From contig CM071930.1 of assembly GCA_016081115.2 (NCBI GenBank), positions 34,673,641-34,737,640 of the forward strand: 64,000 nt of DNA. The letters run 5' to 3'. The translations under genes and the position numbers were made by a program. Source of the stretch: Rehmannia glutinosa. Lineage: Eukaryota; Streptophyta; Magnoliopsida; Lamiales; Orobanchaceae. The notes under the pieces are model-generated. The model was not told the DNA's origin, searched no databases, and worked only from the letters and a program-made list of their open reading frames with translations. Shown here in pieces: positions 1 to 11,188 of the stretch. Position 1 is the stretch's first letter. The number at the start of each line of letters is the position of its first letter.

Positions 1-1080
1 TGTCTGCAATTCCAACACAGGTTTTCAGCTCTTTGATCAGCTCTGTCGGTCCTCTGATTATCAGCTCTCTGATAGTCAGCTCTCTGATGTTCAGCTCTCT
101 TGGGTGGTATGTCCTCTCTTGCTTTGGAAGGTGTGGAATGTCTCCTGGAGGTTTCACCCTTGTTTCTTTTATAGTTTTTGTTAAAGAACTTGTTGAATCA
201 CTTTACCATGAGGGCAATTTCCACATGGTCACTGGTCTCCTTTGGCTCAGCTTTCTTCCCATCACTAGCCAATAATGCAGCTGTCTTGGGTACATCTGTT
301 TCCTCTTCCTCTTTCCTTCTCAGCTCAAACTAATAAGCTTTAAGGTCTGAGAATAACTCATGATTGGATATTCTTGAGAGGTCCATTGAGTGTCTCAAGG
401 TCATGACCTTCATTTCCCATTTAGCTGGGAGGGCTCTTAATATCTTCATGCACATCTACTTCTGAGTGTACTCTTTCCCAAGAACTGACAGCTCATTTGT
501 TATCTCTGTGAATCTGGCATCCAGCTGATCCAGACTCTTACCTGCAAGCATTTTAAAATTTTCAAATTTTTGAACATCAATAGTTAATTTATTCTCCTTA
601 ATTTGTTCTAATCCTTCACAAATCAGGGTGAGCTTATCCCAGATTTCTTTGGCTGATTTGCACAACTTGGCTATGTTAAACATCGCCTTGTCTAACGTTT
701 TGTAGAGTATACCTTTGGCCACATTGTCCAGGTTATATCTCTTTCTATCTTCATGTGTCCATTCAATGCCTGGTTTATCAACCATGGCTGGTCTAGCTTC
801 AACAACAATTTCCTTTCCTTCAGCTGCAGCTGCTCTTCTTACAGCCGTATTGACTTTGAGTATTCGCAATGGTCCATCCTCTATCACAAGCCACATTTCA
901 TTGTGTAAAGCGGATAGATGAGCCTGCATATGAATCTTCCAGTCATCAAACTCTTCCACAGAGAACATTTGAATACGAGTTAGATTTGCGTTAAAGATGA
1001 AAGACTATGAAAATACAACTGTTAAACCTTTTAAAAAAGATTGAGATCTAGTTCAGTAACCAGTGCGGAAAACTTAATGA
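1..1080 (-). pseudogene. SIRE-type copia gag remnant (copy A)
   Basis: Reads leftward off the window edge. The frame at 968-456 carries the gag N-terminal block seen in every SIRE copy here (EEFDDWKIHMQAHLSALH, then a KRYNLDNVAKGILYKTLDKA block), the capsid-like UBN2-type domain of plant copia elements. The frame is closed by a TAG where the sister copy near 46258 has GAG (Glu). The coding sequence continues left in broken frames to the start of the zinc-knuckle region at 1-30. Compared with 46733-46810, about 20 bp that include the gag ATG are missing near 985. The copy is therefore dead for gag. Family assignment rests on close similarity to 44330-46790. It would act as the particle-forming structural protein in the cytoplasm. 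Confidence 0.85.
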
Positions 1081-1087
1081 ACCAACC

Positions 1088-1099
1088 GCTCTGATACCA
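1088..1099 (-). other. tRNA-Met primer binding site of SIRE copy A
   Basis: On the minus strand this reads TGGTATCAGAGC, complementary to the 3' end of plant initiator tRNA-Met. It lies two bases inside the LTR edge at 1102, as expected for a copia element running leftward. Confidence 0.9.
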
Positions 1100-1101
1100 C
1101 T

Positions 1102-1711
1102 TGTAGGTCCCAAGGGGTGTGGTGTAAGGTTTAGAATGGGGGGGAGGGGTTGAATAAACTTTACCAAATTTTAGCTTTTAGTCTTTCTAAGAATTTCAAT
1201 AGAGTTGACTCAAATCAGTTGTGTCCTTGGGGGACAACTAGGTTGGCTATATTCAGCTAAGTTACCCACTCAACAGACTCGATAGAGTCGTTGATAGTAT
1301 AACTTGGATGCTTAAGCTAACACTTAACTTTAGTTGATTTGGTTTTTAACAGCGGAGACGTAACACCATTTTGTTTGATTAAAGCTCATTTTTAACATTT
1401 GTTTTAGCACTTGTTATTTATCAGTTGGATTAGCAAATTAACTAACAACAGATATAAAAATATATGCAAGAAAGTAAATGTTGAAAGTAAAATGACACAA
1501 GTAATTTTTATAGTGGTTCGAGGATGGGGTAATTCCTCGAATCCATTCTTCTTCAACTCCTGGAGGAATCCACTAGGTACCAGATCAAGTTACAAAGTAG
1601 TTCTCAGTCTAGAGACAACCTTGATCACACCGTTGGCTTCTCCTGCAACTCAGCTTCTTCACAAGACAACTGTCTTGCTACTTCAGCTCCCTTCAAGTCC
1701 TTGGATTTGTT
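1102..1711 (-). mobile_element. Truncated SIRE LTR (subfamily II)
   Basis: Starts with TGTAGGTCCCAAGG next to the primer site and matches the LTRs at 43559 and 46918 until about 1711 (TCCTTGGATTTGTTCA). After that the similarity stops, although intact copies continue another 900 bp. The promoter half of the LTR is lost. The frame at 1411-1743 is LTR sequence, not a gene. Confidence 0.88.
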
Positions 1712-1744
1712 CATCATGGAGCAAAATTCCCAAGAATGTCTAAT

Positions 1745-2362
1745 AATTTTTAGGTGATCTGCTAATACTTTTCAGTGGGACAACTAATATTTTTTATTAG
1801 AAGAATTAATACTTTTCAGAGGAATTACAAAAAATCTTTTAGGGAAAAAACTAATATTTTTCAGGGGTAACTACTAATACATTTTACGGGGACGAGTAAT
1901 ACTTTTGATGGAAAAAAACTATACTTTTTCCGGATAACTATTAAATATTATTAAGTGAATTACGTGCTAATACTTTTCTGATGGACTATTAATACTTTTC
2001 AGATAAAAACCTAATACGTTTTAGCGGTCTTGTGATATTATCACTGTACAATATTACAAAAACTAATACTTTAAAATGAACTATGGACTAATACATTTTA
2101 GATGAACTACTAATACTTTTCGTATGAAAACTTAATACTTTTCAGCACTATCGTGATATTATATCATTATCCAATATTACAAAAACTAATACTTTAAAGT
2201 AACTATTTACTAATACTTTTTAAATAGACTGTTAATACTTATCATTGTCCAATATTACAAAAACTAATACTTTCCATGAACTATATACTAATACATTTCA
2301 GAAGAACTGGTAATACTTTTTAGAAGGTCGGCTAATACTTTTCAGAAGGACTATTAGTACCT
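1745..2362. repeat. Degenerate TAATACTTTT repeat field
   Basis: About 19 copies of CTAATACTTTTCAG or close variants are spaced irregularly by 20-45 bp. A longer module (CAATATTACAAAAACTAATAC plus a GAACTAT tail) recurs near 2049, 2171 and 2249. No coding potential is seen. The field sits between the truncated SIRE LTR and the point where the chromovirus LTR becomes recognisable. It resembles the subterminal repeat zone of a DNA transposon or an eroded minisatellite; no terminus was identified. Confidence 0.75.
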
Positions 2363-2478
2363 GTGGTCCCTGGAAACTACTAAACCACCACTGATAATAT
2401 TACGGAAATGTCACCGGGTCAGTTTTAGATCTATCTAATAGTTTTTGGCCCGTTAGACCGTCTGACAGGAGTTTTTGT
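2363..2478. other. Unassigned sequence at a junction
   Basis: No gene. It lies between the TAATACTTTT field and the recognisable chromovirus LTR, and includes GTGGTCCCTGGAAACTAC. It is not shared with the other chromovirus LTR copy, so it is foreign to the LTR or replaces its first part. Confidence 0.4.
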
Positions 2479-2584
2479 TTTATAATAATAATTACATTAA
2501 AAAAACAAAAAAAAAAAAAAAAGAGATTGGACATGCAAATTAATTCCAAACATATATATAGATGTGGATAGCATGCACACACAT

Positions 2585-2586
<2 letters not shown>

Positions 2587-2624
<38 letters not shown>
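2587..2624. repeat. TA microsatellite
   Basis: An uninterrupted TA run, shorter in the partner LTR near 35073, so it has changed length since insertion. A poly-A tract lies just upstream at about 2502-2521. Confidence 0.9.
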
Positions 2625-2628
<4 letters not shown>

Positions 2629-3712
2629 AATAACTTTCAGTAGGTATTTCCACATGCACATACAAATATAAAAAATTATATATATATATATCGTGTATAT
2701 ATGGGTACTAAAATGTCTAACATATATATGTGTGTGTGTCTTATGTGTACATTGTTATAATAATAAATATATGTGGTTGTATACTTCTAACAAAAGACCA
2801 TTTTCCAATGCCACAAAGAAGATAAGGATTACATTTACATATTTATAAATGACCTAATATAAATGCACGTTGGAAAGCTATATGAAATACACGCCGGATG
2901 CCGATATACCACGCATCATTATTAGGAAAAGATAAGTCAATTGATATCTTATTAATTAGTTTATGCATACTCATCATTTTACAAGTGATAAAATACAGTG
3001 ATACATTTCTTATGTAGCTAACCCACTCGATTAGACTATCAAAGGAAGTACGCTATAATCGGAGGAACAAAAAGGGGATAGAAAAAGGTAATCGATATCA
3101 CATCCGAACTTTTTACTTCGAACTAAAAATAAGGTTATTGTAAAACATCAAGAAGTTTAATTTTATAATCAATAATGGTGGAATCTAGTTTAGCAATCCT
3201 TAGATGTAATTATAATAGTAGTCTAGCTACTTGTCTAATTGTGAGTTGTCTAATGATTCACATAAATAGTTGAGAAGATTAAGATAATTATGATAATGAT
3301 ACATAATAATAAAAAGGAACTAAGATATATTTTTAATTAGTTTGAAGAATTATAAAAAGTTTATGATTTTATCGGGTACATATGTTATAAATTGCATATT
3401 CTCTAATCATCATCAATGTTAAATTTATGGTTTTGAAATTGTATATACGCTCTTGATATATATATATATATATATATTATATTATAGGTAAAAATTCTGA
3501 TACAGGAGCAAACAAGGCTAACTAGGCGAAAAACATCGGGACAACAACACTAGTTGTGAGTATAATCTTGTAACCTGTTATTTGACTTGTGTGATTATAT
3601 AATTGATGTGTGGGAATGAATTGCTTATTTGTTTGGCTATAGTGATTAGAAGTTTGTCGTGCTCTAAACAACAATTGTATGGTTCTCTTTGGTGATATTG
3701 TGATGAAATCGA

Positions 3713-3830
3713 GATATATGATCTCTATGGGATGAGATTGAAATGGAATGTAGATATGTGATCTCCACTGATGTTATTGATATGGAAATGAGATATGCGA
3801 TCTCTACTGATGTTATTGATATAGAAATGA
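3713..3830 (+). repeat. Three 39-bp tandem repeats in the chromovirus LTR
   Basis: Units start at 3713, 3752 and 3791. The last two share the core GATCTCTACTGATGTTATTG with one or two changes, and the first is more diverged. They lie upstream of the LTR TATA box, the position of enhancer-like repeats in other LTRs; that role is inference. Confidence 0.75.
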
Positions 3831-4358
3831 AAAATGTGATTATAGAAAATGCATTGATCAGAGATTAATGTATTCTGTTATGGCCGCTAATGACCTTGAA
3901 TCATGTGTTATAGAATTACAAACATCTACAAATTCTGGATTACAGAGTACCGTACGGCCGCCCCGAGTTCACTGAACTCTACGTGAATGAAGAATTACAG
4001 AGTGCCATGGCCATCTTCGTGGTCACGATTTATTCTTGGTATTAGCTGGCCCATAACAGTAAAAGAATATGATCAAGCGCGTGCATTTATGTGTTTATGA
4101 ATGATATGAACAAATGGTGTAAAATGGTTACTCAAGATGTGTTTATGTGATGTTAAATAACTTGTTATTGGATTATACTTGCTGAGCTTGCAACTCACAA
4201 AATACAATGTTGCCAATTTTTAGTTGATGTAGATAAAAGTTGATACGTGGGGTGTGACGGAAGTTTAAAGCATGGATCAAAGGTCGGCCGACTGGATTCC
4301 CATCCTTCTCCCTCAGCTCACCATTTGCATTTCATATAGGGAGTTTTATTTTGATCTG

Positions 4359-4402
4359 TATATAAAAGGGCACGGTTGTTAAGGTCTTGTAATATGAATA
4401 AA
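4359..4402 (+). promoter_or_regulatory. Chromovirus LTR TATA box and poly(A) signal
   Basis: TATATAAAAGG at 4359-4369 is a good TATA box. AATAAA at 4397-4402 follows about 30 bp later, giving the U3/R/U5 arrangement of an LTR. Transcription would run rightward into the chromovirus gag. Confidence 0.65.
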
Positions 4403-4582
4403 TGCACATGTGTCAATAAGCGTTGTTAAATCTTTTTGAGTAAATGCTTCCTCTCGTACAGAAAAGGTTACAACCGATGATATCATATTAATCTTATGTG
4501 TAATGCAGTTGTGCTGCCTATGAACTATAGTTCTATACTATATAAATATGTGTTACAAGGGTAAGGGTATTACATGTTAGCT

Positions 4583-4594
4583 TGGTATCAGAGC
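4583..4594 (+). other. Chromovirus tRNA-Met primer binding site
   Basis: TGGTATCAGAGC, complementary to the 3' end of initiator tRNA-Met, 8 bp after the LTR end. Confidence 0.9.
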
Positions 4595-4628
4595 CCGTGT
4601 AGGAGTTCTGTAGACCATGGCATGACAT

Positions 4629-5639
4629 GTGCATTATCGCTCATGTTATATGTTAGCCAATGTTTTAATTGTGCCATATTATAGGCAAATGGTTGTGAGT
4701 CAAGAAGCACATGTACATAATGATGAGCAAAGTATTCACGGAGGGGAAGGGGCAGCTGAGCCAGAGTCACACTCATCTCATTCACCTCCGCATCATGTGC
4801 ATGGAATACCTACTCATTTTGGGTATCCACCATATCCGCCTGTAAACCCCCTGAACTACGGGAACGAAAGTATGATAAACTTAAAAAATGGGAGCTATTG
4901 ATTTTGTGGGTACTACTGACCCAGCAGAGGCAGAAACATGGTTGAAACAAATAGAAAGGGTTCTGAATTTGATGAAATGCAGTCCTAAAGAAAAGATTGA
5001 CTATGCAGTATCACTTCTATTGGTGGGAGACTATACCTCATAGTACTGTTCAACCACCTATATTGACCTGGGATGATTTTCTAAGAGAATTTCATGATAC
5101 ATACTTGATAGAGGTTTATAGGGATCAGAAATAAAAAGAGTTTTTTGAACTTAAACAGGGAAGTCGATCAGTTGCTGAATATGAAGTACTGTTTAATCAG
5201 CTTTCCCATTACGCCCCACATATGGTAGCCACAAAAAAGAAGAAATGTACTAGATTTGAGTCTGGACTTAGATTTGCTTCGAAACCGTATTACACCTACA
5301 TATTTGGAGTCCTATAGTAAGTTGAAAGCTGCAGTAATACGTGCTGAGAAATTGGAAGCTAAATCAAAACAAAACTTTCAGTATAATAAGAAGAGACAGG
5401 GTGACGAAACTGGAGGATTTAGAAATAGAAAGGAATTTACTACACCTGCACAGAAGAACTTCCCCACCAGTTCAAAAAGTGGCAATTTTAGGGGTTCAAC
5501 ATCAGCTAGTAAGAGTGTTGGTTTTACACAATCAGTTCCTACATGTGCACGTTGTGGTAAAAATCATTTTGGAGAATGTAGAATGCTTACAGGAAAATAT
5601 TTTAGATGTGGTGAACCTGGACATATAGCAAGGAATTGA
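4629..5639 (+). pseudogene. Chromovirus gag, decayed
   Basis: Starts at an ATG 35 bp after the primer site. A His/Pro-rich N-terminus is followed, after frameshifts near 4885 and 5030, by a retrotransposon gag block (TDPAEAETWLKQIERVLNLM near 4910, then DDFLREFHDTYL near 5075). The final frame (5256-5639) holds the basic linker and a CX2CX4HX4C-like region: CARCGKNHFGEC followed by a knuckle whose first Cys is Tyr (YFRCGEPGHIARN). An in-frame stop closes the second knuckle. At least three breaks make it non-functional. It would have formed the particle and bound RNA. Confidence 0.8.
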
Positions 5640-7828
5640 ACAAAACAACCGAGGAACCCACAGTTGATCAGCTAGACTTAGTGGTTTCAATCCCAACAGA
5701 GGCAGAGGTCGAGGGAGATTCGGTACATGAAGAGGCTCTGGTCCAGAAGAAAGTTAAGTGAGTAGACAACAAGGTCCAGCTCGAGTTTTTGCAATGACAC
5801 AACAAGAAGCTAAAGATGCACCAACCGTGTTACTGGTAATATCTCAATCTCTACAAATGCTTATGTTTTTTTGATCCAAGAGTAACACATTCATTTGTTT
5901 CACAATCATTTGCATCACAATTGGGTAATAAACGGGAAACATTAGGCTATCATTTACTGGTTCGAACCCCAGTAGGGAGTGTGATGATTATAAATATTGT
6001 ATATCGTGGTTGCAAAATTTTGATCGTTGAATCGAAATTGAGTGCTAGTTTGCTTGTTATACCCTTAAGAGATTTCAATGTGATTATCGGTATGGATTAG
6101 TTAACCAAATACCATGCTAAACTGGATTGTTTAACTAAAGAAATAGTATTAGAGCTTTCTGATAAGACGCATATTGTATTTAAAGGGGAAAGAGAAATTT
6201 TTCCTACATGCATGATATCTACCTCTACAACATTCAGAATGATTAAGAAAGGTTGTGAATGTTACCTAGCCCACGTAATAGACACACGCTTATGTGGTTT
6301 GAAACTTGAAGACACTCTAGTGGTTAGAGAGTATCCAGATGTGTTCTCAGATGATTTGCCAGAATTACCTCCAGATAGAGATATGGAGTTCACCTTCGCA
6401 ATACAGCCTGACACAACACCAATTTCTATTCCTCCTTATCGAATGGAACCTGTTGAATTACAAGAATTAAAGACGCGGTTACAAGAATTGTTGGAAAAAA
6501 GGATATATTAGACCGAGTGTTTCGCCATGGGGTGCACCTATATTGTTTGTAAAAATGAAAGATGGTACACTGAGATTGAGTATAGATTATCGACAACTGA
6601 ATCGAGTGACAGTGAAGAATAAATATCTATTACCCAGAATAGATGATTTATTTGATCAGTTGTAAGGTGCTAGAGTTTTCTCCAAGATTGATTTGAGATC
6701 ATGATATCATCAGTTGAAGATTGCAGAGGCTGATATTTCAAAAACAGTGTTCCGAACTAGGTATGGCCATTACGAGTTTTTGGTAATGGCTTTTGATATG
6801 ACTAATACACCCGATGTATTTATGGCATTGATGAATAATGTGTTAGACCTTATCTAGATAAATTTGTCATTGTTTTCATTGATGATATCTTGGTATATTC
6901 TAAATCTATTGAGGAACACGAACAACATTTGAGAATTGTGTTGCAAACCTTGCGAGAGAAATAGTTGTATGCAAAACTTAGTAAATACAATTTTGGTTAG
7001 ATCAAGTAATCATTTTAGGACGTGTTGTTTCTGGAGACGGTATTAAAGTTGATCCACAGAAAATCGAAGCGGTGATTAAATGGGAAAACTCAAAAAGTGT
7101 TACAGAAGTTCGTAGTTTTCTGGGTCTAGCCGGATATTATAGACGATTTGTGGAGAATTTTTCTCTTATTGCAACTCCACTGACAAAATTACTACAAAAA
7201 GGTGTTCCTTTCAAATGGACAGATAGTTGCCAAAAGAGTTTCGAAGAGTTGAAGAAAAGGCTTACCACTGCCCCAGTCTTCACTATTCCTTCAGATTCCG
7301 ATGGATTTGTTGTTTACAGTGACGCTTCTTACCAAGGTTTAGGATGTGTTTTAATGCAACACGGTAAGGTTATTTCTTATGCATCTAGACAACTTAAACA
7401 ATATGAAATGTCTTACTCTACGCACGACCTTGAACTAGCTGCGGCTGTTTTTGCATTAAAAATATGGAGACATTACTTATATGGTGCTACATTTCAAATT
7501 TTCACTGACCATAAAAGCTTGAAATACTTATTAAGTCAGAAAGAGTTGAGCATACGTCAAACAAGATGGCTTAAATTGCTTAAGGATTGTAATTGCACTA
7601 TTGAATATCATCTAGGGAAGGCTAATGTTGTTTCTGATGCTTTGAGTCGAAAATCTTATGGTATTGTTTCATATCTTTTAGTGCATTTTTTACCGTATCT
7701 GCTAGATATGAGGAAGATGAATGTTGAATTGAATGTAAATGACATGGGTGTTTTATGTGTTTCACTTGGTGCTCGTCCTGTAATGATTGAAAGAATTAAA
7801 CAAGCACAATTTCCTAATGATAAACTTA
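5640..7828 (+). pseudogene. Chromovirus pol (PR-RT-RNase H), interrupted
   Basis: The protease region is seen near 5870 (DPRVTHSFVSQSF, where the catalytic DSG/DTG motif is lost). The RT entry motif (PDVFSDDLPELPPDR) lies at 6335-6380. RT fingers/palm run about 6500-6900 with the catalytic box as FIDD near 6880. The RT connection and RNase H are in one long frame, 7072-7660 (FLGLAGYYRRF, YSDASYQGLGCVL, FTDHKSL, NVVSDALSR). Many stops (about 6511, 6663, 6704, 6855, 6963, 7000) disrupt RT. Immediately after RNase H, at 7828/7829, the sequence switches to SIRE extra-ORF sequence; the integrase core is absent. Confidence 0.85.
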
Positions 7829-9287
7829 CCTTAAGGCTACTCGCCAAACCTTTAATTTTGATGATGAGCCACCCATGCAAATCTCATCATCATCTGATGA
7901 CGCTTCTGATATGGCCGAGGACCAGTCAACTCATATGGAAAAATCAGTTGAGACCGACGAAGCTGTTAAGAAAGCTGAGGCCCAGCAAGCTGGGTCAACT
8001 CCACAACAGACCACACCTGAAACAGAGTCAACTGCGCAGGCTCCCCAAGCTGCAGCAGGATCGACTCCACCGGGAACTTCATGAGCACAAGTTGTCATTA
8101 AGCAGATTCCCGTTGCCCGTGATGATTCTATTGAAGAATCGTTTCCCTTCTCTCTGAAAGTACCTGACCTTCCTGAAGAATCAGCTCGAGATCAAAAACG
8201 TTTCCATAAACCTGATCCCATTATTCCAACAGACACCATCGTCCCAGCAGACTTTGACTTTGATATTGCTTGGCCGCCAGCTGAGACAGAAGTGACAGCT
8301 GAGGTTCGAGAAGTTTTCAAGGCCATATTTGCAGAGATAGAGAAGATGGAGAGGCACCAGGCCTCACTAGACATGAGGTCCGATATAACGAGATGCAAAT
8401 CTTACTCCCGATCTGCGAGGAATAATTGTCGATTCGGGAATGGTGGCAACAACAGCAAACAATGCGCGTAGAACAAGCTCGATATTTCAGGACATTGTTC
8501 AATAAATTGCTAGTCTGGCGGGTTGAGAATGCTGATACGAAGACAAGAATGCAAGAGAACATCGATCGAATGCATGAGTCTCACAACACAAAGATGCAGC
8601 TGTTGCGTGAATATAATAAGAAAGAGCTCTGGCGCGTGAGAGAGAACATGGATAGGAAGTTCACCTCCTCATGGCCGAAATGAAGCTGGTGATAGCTGAA
8701 TCCAACGCCACCCGCTCTGAATTCCGTGCAGCATACACCGCAGCAGATTCGAAGCATAACTCAGCTATCAGCCGCTTAGACTTCATGATTGCTAGCTTGT
8801 TTCCAGGGGTTCCTCTCTCCATTGATGATGCCAAAAAGGGGGAAGAGGAATACCTAAAGGCGTTGAAAGGATCTGAAGATGAAAAGGTGGACGCATCTGT
8901 GAAGGGAAAGACAGCTGAGGAACAGAGAAGAGAGATGAAAGGAAAATCTGTTGAGGGGGAAGGTTCGAAAGATATGACCTTGATGATTGCTAAAACCCCC
9001 CAACAAGGTCTTGTCACAGGTGATATCATCAGTAAACTTCCCGTGACTCTGCCGCTCCAACATCCTGCAGTACCCATGGCAGAAAAGAGAAAGAAAGTTG
9101 AAGTAGGAATGAATGAGGTGGAAGGAAAGATGGATGCCTGAGTTATGGATATTCTGAAACAACATGGAGGCATTCCAACAGACAGAGACACCTATGCCAT
9201 TTCAGACGTCGGAACCGAGCCAAGATCTGTTGATGAATTCAAGACGCCCGCATCCGAGGGTTACTTCACAAATATGTCCATGGCACA
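7829..9287 (+). pseudogene. SIRE extra ORF, left fragment of a truncated plus-strand copy
   Basis: Matches 30449-31906 of the complete plus-strand SIRE almost throughout. It contains a Ser/Glu/Thr/Gln-rich segment (7875-8084) and a long alpha-helical, coiled-coil-like segment (8426-9141; heptad-like RVEQARYFRTLFNKLLVWR and a Lys/Glu-rich end). No membrane segment is visible. Frame breaks occur near 8400, 8660 and 9141. It is cut on the left by the chromovirus junction and on the right by insertion of the minus-strand SIRE. The same ORF resumes at 19310. Confidence 0.85.
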
Positions 9288-10855
9288 TGTAGGTCCCAAG
9301 GGGTGTGAGTGTAAGGTTTAGAGGGGGGGTTGAATAAACCTTACCAACTTTTCGATTTAGTCCATTTAAATATTCAGAGTTAATACTTCACAGCTGTGTC
9401 CTTGATGGACAACTAAGTTAGTTAATCGTGAGTTAGTCACTCAACAGACTCGATTGAGCTGTTGATAGAATAACTCAGTTGTTTTGACTAAAAACTTAAC
9501 TCGACTGTGATTTGTTTTCAGCGGAAGACTTAACACCCTTGAATTTGGTTACGTTTGTTTTAATACTCGATTTTTAGCACTCAGTTGATTATCAATTGGA
9601 TAGCAAATTTATCAACAGATATAAAAATAAGATGCAGAAATTAAAGTGCTGAAATGTAAATGACACAACAAGTTTTTATAGAGGTTCGAAGATGGGGTAA
9701 TTCTTCTACTCCTCTCTTCTCCAACTCCTGGAGGAATCCACTAAGTATTGATCAATCTACAGAGTGGTTAATGAGTCCGGATACAAGTCTTGATCACACA
9801 CAAATGACTTGATCCTTTGGGACTCGATCTGAGATGCCTTGGTCACTCACCGGGCTTATCGTGCGACTTAGCTTCTTCACAGGCAGCCGCTTTGCTACTA
9901 CAGACCCACTTGCTCAAGCTTCTTGGATTTGATCACGAAGCCCTCCAATAACTTGAGACTGGTTCGACCTTGAACCTTCCTACAATCCTCAGTGGAATGT
10001 AGACCCCTTGATTCTTCAAAAGCTTCCTCTTCAACTGATTGAAGTTATCTTTCCTTCACAGGTGAGTGTTGGATTGATTTCCTTCGTAATGTAGGCTTGA
10101 GGATTAATCTTGAATGACTTGAGAGTATTTTAGGTTACAGTTCAAATGTTGGCTTGAATGTTCGTGGTTCAGGTAACCTTCTCTCAGAGTTATTCCTCAG
10201 CCTTTTATAGTGATCTTTCAAAAATCTGCCTGTTGAAGAGATATGCTTATTTTTGAAAGTCACTTGTGGTCGTTGGCTTGTCTTGTTGCAGTCCTTGGAA
10301 TTTCCATTTTCTCCTAATAATGATTCTTCAGCTTTTCAGAGTTCTGACATGGTGCAGTGCTTCCCATTGGTTTATTCCTTTTGCACGCTTCTGAAACTGA
10401 GCACTTCAAGAAAGGCGAGATGGAGGTATTACTTGTTTAAGTAATTCTCTTGATTTACGTAAACGGATATCTTTCAGATTGTCTTGACTTGATCGCATTT
10501 TCTTAACATCCCCAGGTGACTTCGAGTCACTTTCAATCATTTGATGACTCTTCCGTCACTTCAACCTTGAGACTTGGTGTCTTGAGTTGACTAGACGATA
10601 TTTTTACTCACCGCATCTCACCGCACCTTCAAATCGAGTTCCCGTCTTCTCTTCTTTGTCATACTCAGCTGCCTTGCAGCGGAGTTTTCCTTCTAGTCTC
10701 CAGTTGTCTTCTTGTATGTTTAGGCATAGCTGACTTAACTCAGCTTGACCAGCCTTATCTATTACAATGCAGCTTACAACAAAAAATGGGGTGCCAACAT
10801 CCTATTCTAAGTTTTACATGGCATTCATCAAAATCTACAAAATAATTTCCCAACA
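9288..10855 (-). mobile_element. SIRE(-) LTR, 3' copy
   Basis: 1568 bp, bounded by TGTAGGTCCCAAGG on the left and ...TTTCCCAACA on the right as written on the plus strand (so TG...CA on both strands). On the minus strand a TATA box (CTATAAAAGG) lies at about 10199-10208, preceded by an inverted repeat (CTTTCAAAAAT and ATTTTTGAAAG arms). The small frame at 10253-10444 is LTR sequence, not a gene. Confidence 0.92.
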
Positions 10856-10870
10856 ATTTCCCCCTTTTTG
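10856..10870 (-). other. Polypurine tract of SIRE(-)
   Basis: On the minus strand AAAAAGGGGGAAAT directly abuts the LTR start TGTTGGGAAA. This is the plus-strand priming site typical of SIRE elements. Confidence 0.88.
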
Positions 10871-11188
10871 ATGATGCCAAAACTTAAAACATTCATACAA
10901 TTATTTAACAGCAAAGATACATACAGACAAATGTAGAACCACAGAATGTATGTATAGAATCGATCTTTTATTGATCATAACATTCTTGTTCTTTACATAG
11001 CTGTTTACAGAGTGTATCAGAGCTTAAGCCGAAAAACAATTGTATCAGAGCTTAAACGGGGCTTAAACTAACCATGTTGTTCTATATCTACTCACGTATA
11101 GAAATTGCATAATTTTATTCAATGTACAGAAGAATTACATAAAGTGTATTTACATAGTAAAATACATGAAGGGGTGGACAGCAACACT
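10871..11188 (-). other. Spacer between extra ORF and polypurine tract
   Basis: AT-rich 3' untranslated stretch with no gene. It matches 19806-20095 and 32392-32678 of the plus-strand copies. Confidence 0.7.

Larger units (their letters stand above)
2479..4574 (+). mobile_element. Chromovirus 5' LTR, lacking its first part
   Basis: The segment 2479-2998 is repeated at 34971-35464 (same order, including GACATGCAAATTAATTCC and a TA microsatellite), which identifies the two as LTR copies of one element. The right end GGGTATTACA lies 8 bp before the primer site. The first ~280 bp of the LTR, seen at 34695-34970, are missing here. The complete LTR would have been about 2.3-2.4 kb. No gene lies within it. 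Confidence 0.85.

Noticed and set aside
1411..1743. 110-residue plus-strand ORF
   Set aside because: Lies in the SIRE LTR; the equivalent frame recurs in other LTR copies (47299-47547) without codon-level conservation.
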